Made by a program: the position numbers and the translations under genes
Assembly (NCBI GenBank): GCA_947179155.2
Contig: OX359282.1
Coordinates: forward strand, 19,679,510 to 19,743,509
Direction: 5' to 3'
Length of the DNA: 64,000 bases
Source: Hedera helix
Lineage: Eukaryota; Streptophyta; Magnoliopsida; Apiales; Araliaceae
The notes under the pieces: generated by a model
What the model was told of the DNA's origin: nothing
Databases searched by the model: none
What the model saw: only the letters and a program-made list of their open reading frames with translations
Shown here: piece after piece, positions 22,314-33,993 of the stretch
Numbering within the stretch: the first letter of the stretch is position 1
Layout of the letters: the number at the start of each line of letters is the position of its first letter

Positions 22314-22714
22314 AAGAGTACTTAATAATTCTCTACATCTAAGGAGTTAGAGAGAGAGAGAATTAGGGCTAGCTATCCATGGTTTGGAGAAACCTAAATC
22401 TACTTCTTTAATTCATAGATCTCTTGGTGGATCACCTCTAGAGTTTTCACACTTAGGGAGCTAACATTGATCTGTAGAATCTAATCGATGAATTTGAAGA
22501 AGAACGTGAAGGATTAAAGAGAGATGAACTTGTACCCGTGGAAGCTTGGTTCTACAAAGGTATAAATTCTTTTATCCTTCCTCAATTAATAATAATCGCA
22601 TAAGAAATATTCTGGTTATTGGTTTATACAAACTTATTAAAATCTGATTTTTCTTGCTTCCGTTGTACTTATATAATTTGATTATATGTATGCCATATTT
22701 TTGCAAACTAACAG

Positions 22715-22726
22715 TGACATCAAAAG
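22715..22726 (+). promoter_or_regulatory. Primer-binding site of the copia-type element
   Basis: TGACATCAAAAG lies one base after the LTR end. It resembles the initiator tRNA-Met site TGGTATCAGAGC used by most plant copia and gypsy elements, with several changes. Confidence 0.55.
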
Positions 22727-23038
22727 TCAAGCTTATGCGAATTATTAATTATTTTGATTTTATATGTATTTAGAATAATTTATTGGGCATAATTTATTTT
22801 ATAAAATTATTATTTTTTTAATACCCAAGTTGGTTACCGAAATTGGATACCGAAATGGCTATCTCGATTTTTGGTAATATCCACTACTTCGGCAATTGAA
22901 GCCCAAAGGTATTAAACCAAGCTTCGGATTCTCGATTTTGGTAAAAAGCTAACAGCCACGGTTTGTAAGAGGTTGTCCCAAAAATTGTGTCACTTTGCCA
23001 AGCTACACATGCTGCTGCTGACGCAAGATTCGTTGATA

Positions 23039-23082
<44 letters not shown>

Positions 23083-24544
23083 AATATATATGATATATTT
23101 ATAATATATATTAATTAGCCAAACTGTTTGGTAATTTTGCGCAGATTTTAAAATTTCAAAATAAAAGAGTTTATTTTGAGTAATTTTAAAATAATAAAAA
23201 TAAATAGTTTATTTTTAAATAATTTTATAATTAAAGTAAAAAGGTTTATTTTAAATATGAAATTATATTTCATACAACTTTAAATTACCCATTAAATGTT
23301 ACTAATACATATATGGAATAATTCATTTAATTCATGAGATAAATATTATTTATTAATATATATGTTGATATATATGCCAATAAATGGGATTGATTATGGA
23401 CTATTGACCAATATGATTGGATTTAATTTTAATTAAATACATGAATGAATGAGTTTTAATAAATGGGGTCTGCGTACCTTGTCTTTCTAATTTTTCTTAT
23501 GTATAATTCTATCTCCCTCCTATGTATTTTTCCTTGACTGTTGATCAAAGTTTCTATTTATTGTAAATAATTTGTAATAGGAATAGTTAGAATTATTTTG
23601 AAGAATTGGAGCAAAAAAGCAAGGAGCGCATGAAAATCCGTTTGTAATAGAGTCCGAATTTAAATGTAATAGTTACATTTAATTTAATTTATTCTTGCAC
23701 CCTAGGTTTTACCTTTTAGTTCACTTGGTGGCTATAGTGAACCAAACTAGAATAAAAGTCCATAATCAATCCAAGTAGAATATAGTATTCTATATGTGCA
23801 TGCTTATTTATATATATTATATATTATCAAACATGTTTCGCATGCTAATTAATATGACGCGTATTTTATATATATATGTGCATGTGCGCTAAACAAAATG
23901 AGACAATTAATATTAATAAACCTCTCATGATGTAAAATAAATATTATTTATAAAATGAATTAAAATATTTAATTCATGAATTAAAGGAGTTTTATTCAAT
24001 TAAATAAAATTAGAATAGTTATAATTTATTTATTCTACTACTCAAAATATTAAGTTGTAACGTTCAAAGATATTTATTAAAAATATTAAATGTCGCCTTC
24101 TAGCATGGTAAAACGATAGAGTATCAAATAATCAATATAGTTTGTTGTGTCACACAAGGCTTATGTTAGTTTTTTGAGATGTTGTTTTATCACATTTGAT
24201 GTTTATAAAAGAATTGAACATTACTGTTTTGTTGTGTCACACAAGGACAGTCTTTTTCTCTTCTAATATAAGAAAATGCTAGATTGGACTTAACTTGGAT
24301 AATTTTGATTTAGATGTGTCACACATAATCATAATAATATAATAGCCAAAATAAAAGGAGTTACATGTTGATGTAATTGACAAAGAGTTATCTACTTATT
24401 TATTTATATATTGTTTGTTGTGTCACACAAGACTATATACATTTGAAATATGATCGTTATTCTCAGTAGCAAATCTTTAACTAGATTTGTCGAACTATAT
24501 AAGGAGGGTAATATAGTTTGATGAAAATAGTGGGAGACACCATT
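22727..24544 (+). mobile_element. Decayed, coding-poor copia internal region
   Basis: Follows the primer-binding site but contains no gag, protease, integrase or RT frame, so the element is a non-autonomous or badly decayed derivative. It includes an (AT)n run at 23041-23079 and four spaced copies of a ttgttgtgtcacacaag-like motif between 24140 and 24430. A stretch gaaaatagtgggag near 24524 resembles sequence found near the 3' end of copia internal regions. Confidence 0.5.
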
Positions 24545-25723
24545 TTAAATAATATTTATAAATATTAAGCTATTTAATTTATTTTATCATCATAATATAA
24601 ATTAAATCTACTTAATTTATTTTTACGATCATGCCACTCACTTCTTAAATAAAGATTTTTCTTTTGCAGTGTGACCCTTTAGGTTTTTCATATTATACCA
24701 GTTGTAAAATAAATTAATTAGAACCATTGTAATCTTATTTATATAAATGAATTAAACTATTTAATTTTTTTAAATAAATAATATTTTATTCCACAATATG
24801 GGTAAGCCCCCTTAGCGATCAACGACTTTTCAGATAATATGAATTTCAACATTTTTTTACAAAGAATCTATTCTATGAATAGTTACCATACAATTCAATC
24901 ATTCTATCATACAATGTCTCAATCAAATATAAGACATACATTTTCTATCAAGTCTTATTTTATTTGATCATATTCATTTCAATTTTCAAATGCATAACTA
25001 TAATGTAAATTAGAAACTCTTTTCTAATTTACATTTCACATTAACTAAGGATTTTTGAGTTGTCATTTATCGAATTATATTGGATTTTCTATCCCTTTAC
25101 TAGAAGTGGTAGATCATTTCTTCATAATTCACCTACCTCTATGTACAACTTATTATACCTAAACATATCATTTGTTATATCCATATAGTCTTAAGGAATA
25201 TGTCAAAGTATAACTTATCATACACAAGGTAGACAAGTAAAACTATCACATAAGAAACTCCTATTGATAGGCAAGTAAAACTCCATTATGTATTCTTTAA
25301 ACGAGTCACATTCAGTGAACTTATTTTCTAATAAGCACCTACATTCTTGCTTTAATGTCTCCACATAAATGATCTCCACATAAATGATTATGAGAGCAAT
25401 CATCCTCTTTATAAGAGTTAGCAGAATATGTATTAATCTATCCGGATTCACTAATCTCCATTTTAGCGATCCTACAATTAGGAACATTTCAGTTTTGAGC
25501 TTTCTTGAATTTAGATCTTATTAGCATAATCAACATTATGATTCTAAAAGTATTGCTCAAAATTATGGGTTTATCCATTTAATTAATTCAACTAATTAAT
25601 CATGAATAAGAAAATACCTTTAAATAATACTTTTATTAATAAATCGATTAAGATTACAAAGTACATACTTTATCACATCAAATGTGATTGGCTTGAAGAC
25701 ATACTACTTTCTCCAATCAACAT
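24545..25723 (-). mobile_element. Copia-type LTR, inverted relative to 16455-22713
   Basis: Reverse-complement match over its length: atcacatcaaatgtgattggcttgaag at 25671-25697 matches the start of the plus copy, and ctatccggatt, ataagcacctac and acttcttaaat follow in the mirrored order. Read on the minus strand it begins near TGTTGATTGGAGAAAGTAG. Head-to-head with the plus-strand LTR, so the two do not bound one element. Confidence 0.75.
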
Positions 25724-26216
25724 AACAAATAAGCAATCTTCATGTCAAATAAGATTAGAGTAGTCTAAATTTTTCTAAAGCAATCATGGCCCGATACAAG
25801 GGTAGTAATCAATTCTTCATAAATGAATAATTTGTAAGTCTCCTTAGCATGCATTATTGTCGTCAAAGTTTTACCCATGTCATTGGTTTCTCAATTATAT
25901 AACGTTGTCAGACACAATCCCTTGGTCTCTTTCAACTGTAATTTTCTTAAAGTACAGTGCCTCACTTTCAATGTCTAATTATTTTATTTTTTTTGTTTTC
26001 TTTCTTCATTTTCATATTTCAGGAATGATAAATAGTTTAAGTATAGATGAATCTTACATTTATAAATAATAAAAAAAAATGAAAAATGAAAAAAAAGAAA
26101 AGTAAAAAAAATGAAAATGAGGATCAAGATAATTTAACCTTTTGATCAGGTACAAAATCTTAGTTTAAAACACCGTTTGGAGTGAAATTGAGTCTCATAT
26201 GCATGTCTACACTTCA
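25724..26216. other. AT-rich spacer, no gene seen
   Basis: No coding signal on either strand. Poly-A/T-rich around 25980-26125. Confidence 0.5.
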
Positions 26217-26385
26217 GATAAGTATATAAACACAACAATCGGTGATAACATCTAAACACTACACTCATCTTCACCATTAAATGGTGTTATGTGGTATTGA
26301 AATTTGTACCACATAACACCATTTAATAATGAAGATGAGTGTAGTGTTTGGTGTTATGTCCAGTTGTTGTGTTTGTAAACTTATC
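26217..26385. repeat. Short foldback/MITE hairpin
   Basis: A long inverted repeat running from gataagt (26217) to aaacttatc (26385). Arms of about 80 bp share aaacacaaca, taaacactacactcatcttc, accattaaatggtgttatgt and ggta around a loop of about 10 bases (ttgaaatttg). It could form a stable stem, but there is no evidence that it is a miRNA precursor. Confidence 0.8.
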
Positions 26386-26497
26386 CATACACTTCACGTT
26401 TACACTAACTCTTGGTTGTGGAGTATAAAACTATGTCAATAGTAATTTTAACTAAGCATAAAGCTAAAGGAAAAATAATAGTTAATTCAATGTTTTG

Positions 26498-26912
26498 TAT
26501 CATGGCCTTGGTTATATGAATAAATAAGCCCAAGGAGTGTCTTTCCATCTGGTACCCTAAAATCGACTAGTTTAGGAATAATCGGCCCAATGCTCGTTAT
26601 ATGGGTAACTTAGAAAGCCAAAAAAAAAAATGGACATTGCACAAATTCGAGTGAAAATATACTAAAAAAAAACTTAAGCAGTCTTGTATCATGGCCTTTG
26701 TTACTCGAGTAAATAAGCCCGAGGGTTGTCTTTTGATTTGGTGCCCTAAAGTCGACTGGTTTAAGAGTCACTGACACAACACTTGTTACGTTAGTAACTT
26801 AGAAAGCTTACGAAAATGGACATTGCACCAAGTCAAACGATAATAAATAAATAACTTAACTAAGTCTCATATTGTGGCCTTGTTACTCGAACAAGTAAAC
26901 ATAAGGGGTGTC
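26498..26912 (+). repeat. Tandem array of about 189 bp, split by a solo LTR
   Basis: Units start at about 26498, 26687 and 26870 with tatcatggcctt or tattgtggcctt. Each continues with aataagcccaagg-like, gtgtcttt, ccctaaaatcgactagttta and aacttagaaagc. The third unit breaks at 26912 and resumes at 31145 (gtgtctctacagttagtgcc, then ctaaagtctactagtttgg). Confidence 0.8.
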
Positions 26913-29900
26913 AGTGACATCCCGGATTATGACAAGATTTCTAAATCAGAATCTTGGCTAATTAAGTAAAGGTTAGCAGTTAAACCTAGTTATGAATGAT
27001 AGAAGTTGTAAAAGTGATTAAAATTATGTATTATTTGATCAATGTGTTAGAAATGACCTATGTGGTTAAAATGGTAAAGAGGGACTCTTAGTGTATATAA
27101 GGGTCTATTGAGTGTATAAGGATCGGTTATTTATATAAGATGCATTAGCGGCGTAACAAATAATTAAATTATAATAAATATGAATTTTGATGATGGAATG
27201 TTAATGTAACAAATTAAAGAAAAAGGATAAACATAATTATTGGGAGACACTATGATGTGTCAACAGGTGATAGGTTAAATGTATGAATATGTATGTATTT
27301 GATCTGATAAAGAAAGAAAAGTTAAAAATGGAGAGAATAATGGAAATGCGAAAAGAGTATGCGAATTGAGGTTAAGTTATAAAATTTGATAACAAGCTTA
27401 ATGAATAGGCCTGAAGAGGCTAGGTTGCGAAAATGACAAGCTAAGGTAAGTCAGTATGTGCAAAAAAGAAAGAACAACTTACCCTAATTTGTATATTGGA
27501 GATTAATGGAATAATAAAGTTAATGATCTTTGAATGTTTTGAAATTATTAAGAAATTGATATTCATTGATTGAAAGAAGGTATGTATTTATACGACGCAT
27601 AAATATGAAGACAATACTCTCAAATATGAGTAGAAGGAACGTAGATTGCAGGTATATTGAGAATTGACATTATGTGTATTAAGTAAATAAGTGAAAGGAC
27701 GTAAAGTTGTAATGAAGGTATTATGAGTTATATGATTAAAGGAATAGATGTTGGTAATTCGAGTAAGATTTGCTTTTCGAGGAAGCGATTTATAAACAAA
27801 TGAGCAATTCGACTATATTGAGATGTCGGAAAGTGAAATTGTGAAATGTGAGACCGAAAAGGTTTGTAGATATAATGATATGCAAATTGGAAGATATTGT
27901 GATTATTAGAATTAATTAATGAAAATCAATGTTCAAAGTATGACAAGTGTTATGAACAAGCAAGTTATGGAGTATTTGATTGAAGAATAAAATTCAAGCA
28001 TGATGAAACAAGTTTGAATCAAAATGGATTTGAAATGAATTGGAAATAAGCAATTTATGAATTATTGGGAATTAAAATTCCCTAGAAAATGGACAAAATA
28101 CCAAAATGCCCCTAACAATTTAGTTAATGACCTTTGTGTCCTAAGGGAAAAATGATCAAAATACCCTTGACAAATTAAGTAATGACCATTGTGTCCCAAG
28201 AGGTGAAATGTTAAAAATGCCCTTCATTAAATATGTGAAATGACCAAAATGCCCTTGGTTAGTTTAATCATGGTTGAGTTGACTTAACCCAACTTGGGTT
28301 AAGTCTCATATAACTTAAGTGCCTAAACTTGAGCTCTTCTTCATTCTTATTTTGCTGGAAATGATGCCCTAAGAGAAAGAAATTAAAGAGAGAGAAAGCC
28401 ATGGTTGAAGGAGAGAAAACTTAGAATTTTTTGAGCTAAGATGCTTAAATGGTCATGGAGCAAGAAGAAAAGATGATGGCCTCAACATGGTGAAGTTTTC
28501 TATGTGAAGAAGTTGATCATCCATGGAGGTATAAAAGTTTTTCAAGCTCAAAATCTTATGTTTATATGTTTAAATGGAAGTTTTAAGGTAGCCATGCAAG
28601 AATACATGGTTAGAAGTAAAGATTATGTAATTTATGGGAGTCTATGTGCTATATGTAGGAATTATAATGAAACCCTAAGCTCAAAGGTTGTAGAACAAAG
28701 GCGGTGCATTATTCATACATGTTTACAAGCTAGAAACCATGATTCAAAGGATGATCATATGTTATATGTTGTTAGTTTTGATGAAAACCTAGATGAGAAG
28801 GTTGAACATGAAGAAATCAAGTGTATTTTTATGCTAGATAGCATCAAAGGCTCATAAATGGTATAAAAGCATGATTTATGTAAAGAAATTATAATATTAG
28901 GCTATGGTTTACAATTAAACAAAATCATAATCTGTCAAGTGCATTAGAATGTGCATATAGAAGTGATATGAACTTACAAGGTTGTTAAATGTATATGTGA
29001 GAGCCTATGTGGTGCATTGGGTTTAAGATGTCAAGTTGAGTTTAAGTTTTGAAATTTAAAAGTTTGTAAAAGTTAATGAAAATCCAACTTATAGGTGATT
29101 TTTGGCAATTTTGAGGAATTAAAGGTGAAATGAAGTCAAACGACTTATTTTTATGTTATTACACGTGTTTAGGTTGATTTAGTAATCAACGGATAGAAAT
29201 TTTAGCGAAAAGACGATTTGAGCGATAGAAATCGATCGTTTCGATTCAAAATGGATTTCAACAGACAAATCTCACCTCATGCGAAGTTAAACTGTTTTAA
29301 AGCTTTAGACATGTCATATATGAATTTTTTTCAAGTATTGGAATGAAGTTTTAAAGCAAATGGCCAAAAATCACAAAGTTAGTAAAAAACGATTTTAAGG
29401 TTGAAAATGTTTTGAAATGCCCTCCTACGGGCTAATGTAACAATGATTTTGAGGAGCCAAATAAGGCAAGTAAAATTTTTGTAAAATACTAGGTAGTAAT
29501 ACATAATTATGTTCCAAGTTTGGACTTAAATTAGATGTATAGTGAAAGAGTTAAAAATTAACAAAGTAGCAGCAAAAATTAAAAGTTTCTGATGCAACAG
29601 CACTGCGCCGGGGCGCAGTGTTTTGTACTGAACACTGGGCCGGGGCACAGTTACTGTTCATGGATTGAGAGAAAATCGCAGACAACGAGCTCAGAGCTTG
29701 TCGGGGCGCGGTGTGGCCGAGAACATCTCGCCCCCAACGAGATGTTCGGCGTCGGGTCGCAGTGAACAGTGCCCATAAAATTTTTAAAGTGTCCGAAATG
29801 TGACGTTTTGACAGGGAATGATAAAAATAAGCTATGTAAAATCCTAGATAGATAAAAAATGACTAATGTAAAGGGTGATAAGGTTTAATGAACTAATGAA

Positions 29901-31144
29901 TGACATAAATAACATGCCTAAAGTTAAGTCAAAGTATAATATGAATTATGAAAAAGGTTAAGAACGAGTTATGATGTATTATTAACCTATGTAACGTATA
30001 ATACATCAAAAGTGAAATGAATAGAGACTAATGGTCTAATATTTATGGTTTAAGTAAAAGGAATTATGTAAAGTTTTATGATCCTATAATGATATATAGG
30101 TTGTATGTTTACAGATAAAGCTTGGAATAACAAACCGACAAGACGGTTGTGACAGGCGATTAAAGAAACGTAAAGGTTAAGTAAATAAATGCAGATCATG
30201 GAAATTTTTCAAACTTAAATGTAATAATTGTTCTATGTGAACTATGTGATAGTAAATATTCGAATTGTGCACTCCGTGCAACTATGTGTTTTGACTGTTA
30301 AGTGAAATACGTGACATTTATGCATATCATAGTAAAGTAAAGGAAGCATGACGCATGAATATAAATTGTAAGCATGAAAAATATTATCTGATTGACTTGC
30401 TGAGCCTTTGTGCTCACCCTTGCTATGAATTAACATTTTCAGGTAAAGTACGAGAAGATCGGAGGTTCCGGTTAAGTTAAAGGTAAAAGAATGTGAATGT
30501 ATGGATAAGCGTGAAAGAAATTGGTACATGTATTTGTGTAATGTGCATGTAAAACAGTTAAATGTAAACCATGATAGTAATAAGAAATGATTGGTGTGTA
30601 AATCTATAGTGATAGCGATGAATGTAAATTATCCCGAGAAATGTTGTAAAAAGGGATAAGGTTATTGTATTATTGTTAGTCGAGTTTTATATGTAATAAA
30701 ACTTGCATGTGTAGTACAGATGTATGTAAACATGATCAGGTATGGAACATGTATAATCAAACAGGATTATATATGTAACAGGTATGATACAAGCAGGTGT
30801 ATGCATGATAGACATGATGGGTGACTGTATTTATCGAATAAGTTAAGTTGAATCATAATATATATATATATATAATAGACTAGGTTATAATTCAATTTAT
30901 ATGATCTGAGTTCTAGTGCAAGGAAATTGAATGTTATGATTCTGAGATATGTAAGAATAATAATCAGATTTATGGATCGCATTATGGTCAAGTGATTGGT
31001 TTAAAGGTTAAAGGTTATGTAATAACCCACGAAATCGCCATTAAGATACTTTATGATTATAAAATATGATTTTAAGATTAACAGTTATGTTATCTAGAAG
31101 TGAATGGATAGAATTAAGAAATGTTGGGATTTCGGGGCGTATTA
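26913..31144 (+). mobile_element. Solo LTR (gypsy, Tekay-like) inside the 189-bp array
   Basis: Starts (A)GTGACATCCCGGATTATGAC and ends GGGATTTCGGGGCGTATTA. It is flanked by exact GTGTC at 26908-26912 and 31145-31149. About 4.2 kb, without gag or pol. The expected final CA is missing, probably a small deletion. It contains a 117-codon open frame at 28504-28857 with no recognised domain, and a GC-rich patch at 29595-29785. Confidence 0.75.
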
Positions 31145-31149
31145 GTGTC

Positions 31150-31498
31150 TCTACAGTTAGTGCCCTAAAGTCTACTAGTTTGGAAGTCATTAGTCCAAAA
31201 CTTGTTATATAGATAACTTTGAAAAGTCTAAGAAAACGAGACAAGTAAAGTGCAAAAGAAAGAAGAGAAAATATGGAAATGGGATCGTCTAAAGTTATAA
31301 AAAAGAAATCCCTACTAAGAGCTACATCACACACACACACATATACACTATGAACGTGTCATATGGAATTGATTTTGTGAAGAATTATGTCTAAAATGAA
31401 GATGGATTATCTTTGATGAAGGAAAATATTTCATTTGAATTTGATTGTACTTATGTTAATGACCATGGATGCTTAAAAGTTTTCTTACGATTTCATAA

Positions 31499-31562
<64 letters not shown>

Positions 31563-32204
31563 TTTGAAAGTTTCATATTCACGACACATTATTTATGAGT
31601 TACAACTTATTTGTACTAATTTTCACACCAAAGTTATCCCTAAACGGACCAAGTCATTAAACTTTTGGTGAGTTTATTATTTATTTTTTGTGCAGGTTAT
31701 TGTCCACTTTTGGTAATTTTACCTGGTCAAAAAAGTAAATTCCCCATGGTAATTACAATCGCATTTCAAGTAGAATGAAATTTCCTAACAATAACTCATG
31801 CAAGGGCTAGGGTAGTCTGGATTCTTTCAAATGTAAGGATCCAAAGAAATGGAAGGCTCTTAAGAAAACAACATCTAGTGAAATAGTCTCACTTTAACAA
31901 GAGAAGAGAAAGGTAAAATTATTAACTCAAGCAAATCCTCAAAGGAAAAATAATTGCCATGTCGATAAAATTGTATCGACGGACCATCCAAGGGTCGTTT
32001 ACCTTAACTTTTATCATAGCATCTAATGGCAACATAAATATGTGCATACATTATACATGATCAACATTTTCATTTGTGAAGCAAATACGGGCATCAATAT
32101 ATCATTGCATAACTTATGCCTATTTTGCTCCTTAGAGCATTAATGTTATGACTGTGTCATTACTTAAATAAAATAAAATAAATAATCAACTTGTGAATCG
32201 TCTG
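31150..32204 (+). mobile_element. 3'-region remnant of a Tat/Ogre-like retrotransposon
   Basis: Contains the rest of the third 189-bp unit, an (AAT)n run at 31503-31562 and sequence without coding potential. Assignment to the same retroelement as the following minisatellite and LTR is by position only. Confidence 0.4.
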
Positions 32205-33130
32205 CCTTGCTCACTCAAGCTTGGTCATGAACCTTAACTACCTTGCTCTCTAGAGCTCAACGTGAACCTTGACCACCTAGCTCCCTAGAGCTCAGTTGAG
32301 AACCTTGAATACCTTGCTCTCTAAAGTTCGGATATGAACTTTGACCACCTAGCTCCCTTAAGCTCAGTTATGAACCTCGACCACCTTGCTGCCTAGAGCT
32401 CGAATGTGAACCTCAACCACCTTGCTCCCTAGAGTTCGAATGTGAACTTCAACAACCTTGCTTCCTAGAGCTTGGATGTGAACATTGACTACCTTGCTCC
32501 ATAGAGCTCGGTTGTGAATCTTGACCATCGTATTCCCCCAGAGTCCAGTTGCGAACCTTGACCTCCTTAGAGTTTAGTATGAACCTTGACCACCTTACCC
32601 CGTAGAGTTCGGTTGGGAACCTTAAAGACCTTACTCCCTATAGTTCAGTTGTGAATATTTAACCACCTTTCTCTTTAGAGTTCAGTTATGAACCTTGATC
32701 ACCTGACTCCCTTGAGTTATGTTGTGAACTTTTGAAAGCTTTACTCAAAGTTTGGTTGTGAACCTTGATCACTTTATTCCCTAAAGTTCAGTCGTAAACA
32801 TTTGACGACTTGCTCCCTAGAGTTAGGTCATGAACCTTGACCGACTTCTTCCCTATAGTTCGGATGTGAACACATGACCACCTTGCTCTCACAAGCTTGG
32901 TTGTGAACACCTGACTACCTTTCCCCACAAGCTTGGGTGTGAACTATTTTAACCGCCATACTTCCTCGAACCACTTTGACTGCTTCGTTACATCGATCTA
33001 GGTCGTGAACCACTTTTATCACCTCGCTCCCTCGAGCTTGGTCATGAACCACTTAGACCACCTTGTTCCCAAGATCTTGGTTGTGAACACCTAACCACAT
33101 TGCTCTCACAACCTAGGTTATGAACAACTT
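32205..33130 (+). repeat. 36-bp minisatellite array (about 25 copies)
   Basis: Units of about 36 bp with consensus gtgaaccttgaccaccttgctccctagagctcggt; the gaacct landmark recurs at 32229, 32265, 32300, 32336, 32372 and 32408. It degrades toward the right, where aacacctgaccacc-like variants appear. It lies upstream of a polypurine tract and LTR, where Tat/Ogre elements often carry tandem repeats. Confidence 0.9.
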
Positions 33131-33344
33131 GTCAACTCTACTCACTGAAACTTAGCTAACTCCATTCATCACATGTAATTTGGACCATTCAAACTACATT
33201 TAGGCTTGAATCTTGACCTTTTGGGATGCGTGAACAACCCCCTCAAGGGTTCGATAAGTGCAATCACGTATTCACACATACTATATGATATCATGCATTG
33301 GGCATCTACATCTTTTTCATGTGCATTTCATTGCATTGCATAAT

Positions 33345-33362
33345 CATGACAAAGAGGGGTAG
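33345..33362 (+). promoter_or_regulatory. Polypurine tract of the Tat/Ogre-like element
   Basis: The purine-rich acaaagaggggtagcag directly precedes tagacacccaaattttgcg, the usual start of this LTR type. A run of gcattgcattgcata is seen just upstream. Confidence 0.55.
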
Positions 33363-33912
33363 CAGTAGACACCCAAATTTTGCGCATATATTCGATGAAT
33401 GGCAAAGTCGTAAATTCTTGATAAATTGAAAATGTCAAGGGATGACTCTTAAAAGCAAGTAAATTTAGTTGGAGAGTACTCATAGGCCTTGGGCTACTAA
33501 TGTAATGCCTCAAAATCCTGTACTTGCTACAATGGACTTTGTAAATTAAACTTCTCTTCATTCGTAACTAAACCAATGATCCCATAATCATATTGGTTGT
33601 ACTAGTCTATTACAGATAATTCTTTAAAAATTTCTTTTACTAAATTCATGGATCGTAACTTGGTCTCAATCTCATCCTTTCTACAAGTATCAACTTGTAG
33701 TTCATTCGAATACATGGATAACACCATATATACCGGTCAATTTTTTTAACATTAAGATTTAGACATTCTATACTTCAATATATCCAAGTTTTACAATATT
33801 AATATTAAGATTGTTCTTGGAATAGAAGAATCTTGTGAAAATGTTTGCATCTTTATTCGCCGTAAGATTTCTTTTCTTACAGAACTCCTCATATTATTCA
33901 ATACTCTCACTT

Positions 33913-33993
<81 letters not shown>

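Larger units (their letters stand above)
16455..22713 (+). mobile_element. Copia-type 5' LTR, split by a solo LTR
   Basis: Begins near agtatgccctcaagccaatc and runs to ctaaca at 22713, followed by a primer-binding-like site. The part before the insert ends at 18206 in an agagag run; the part after 22314 continues with the same type of sequence. Without the 4.1-kb insert the LTR is about 2.15 kb. A homologous LTR in opposite orientation is at 24545-25723. Confidence 0.7.

Noticed and set aside
28504..28857. 117-codon open frame in the solo LTR
   Set aside because: No domain or recognised family, located inside an LTR; kept only as a note in that feature.
31413..31598. Frame with an Asn run
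   Set aside because: Translation of the (AAT)n microsatellite.
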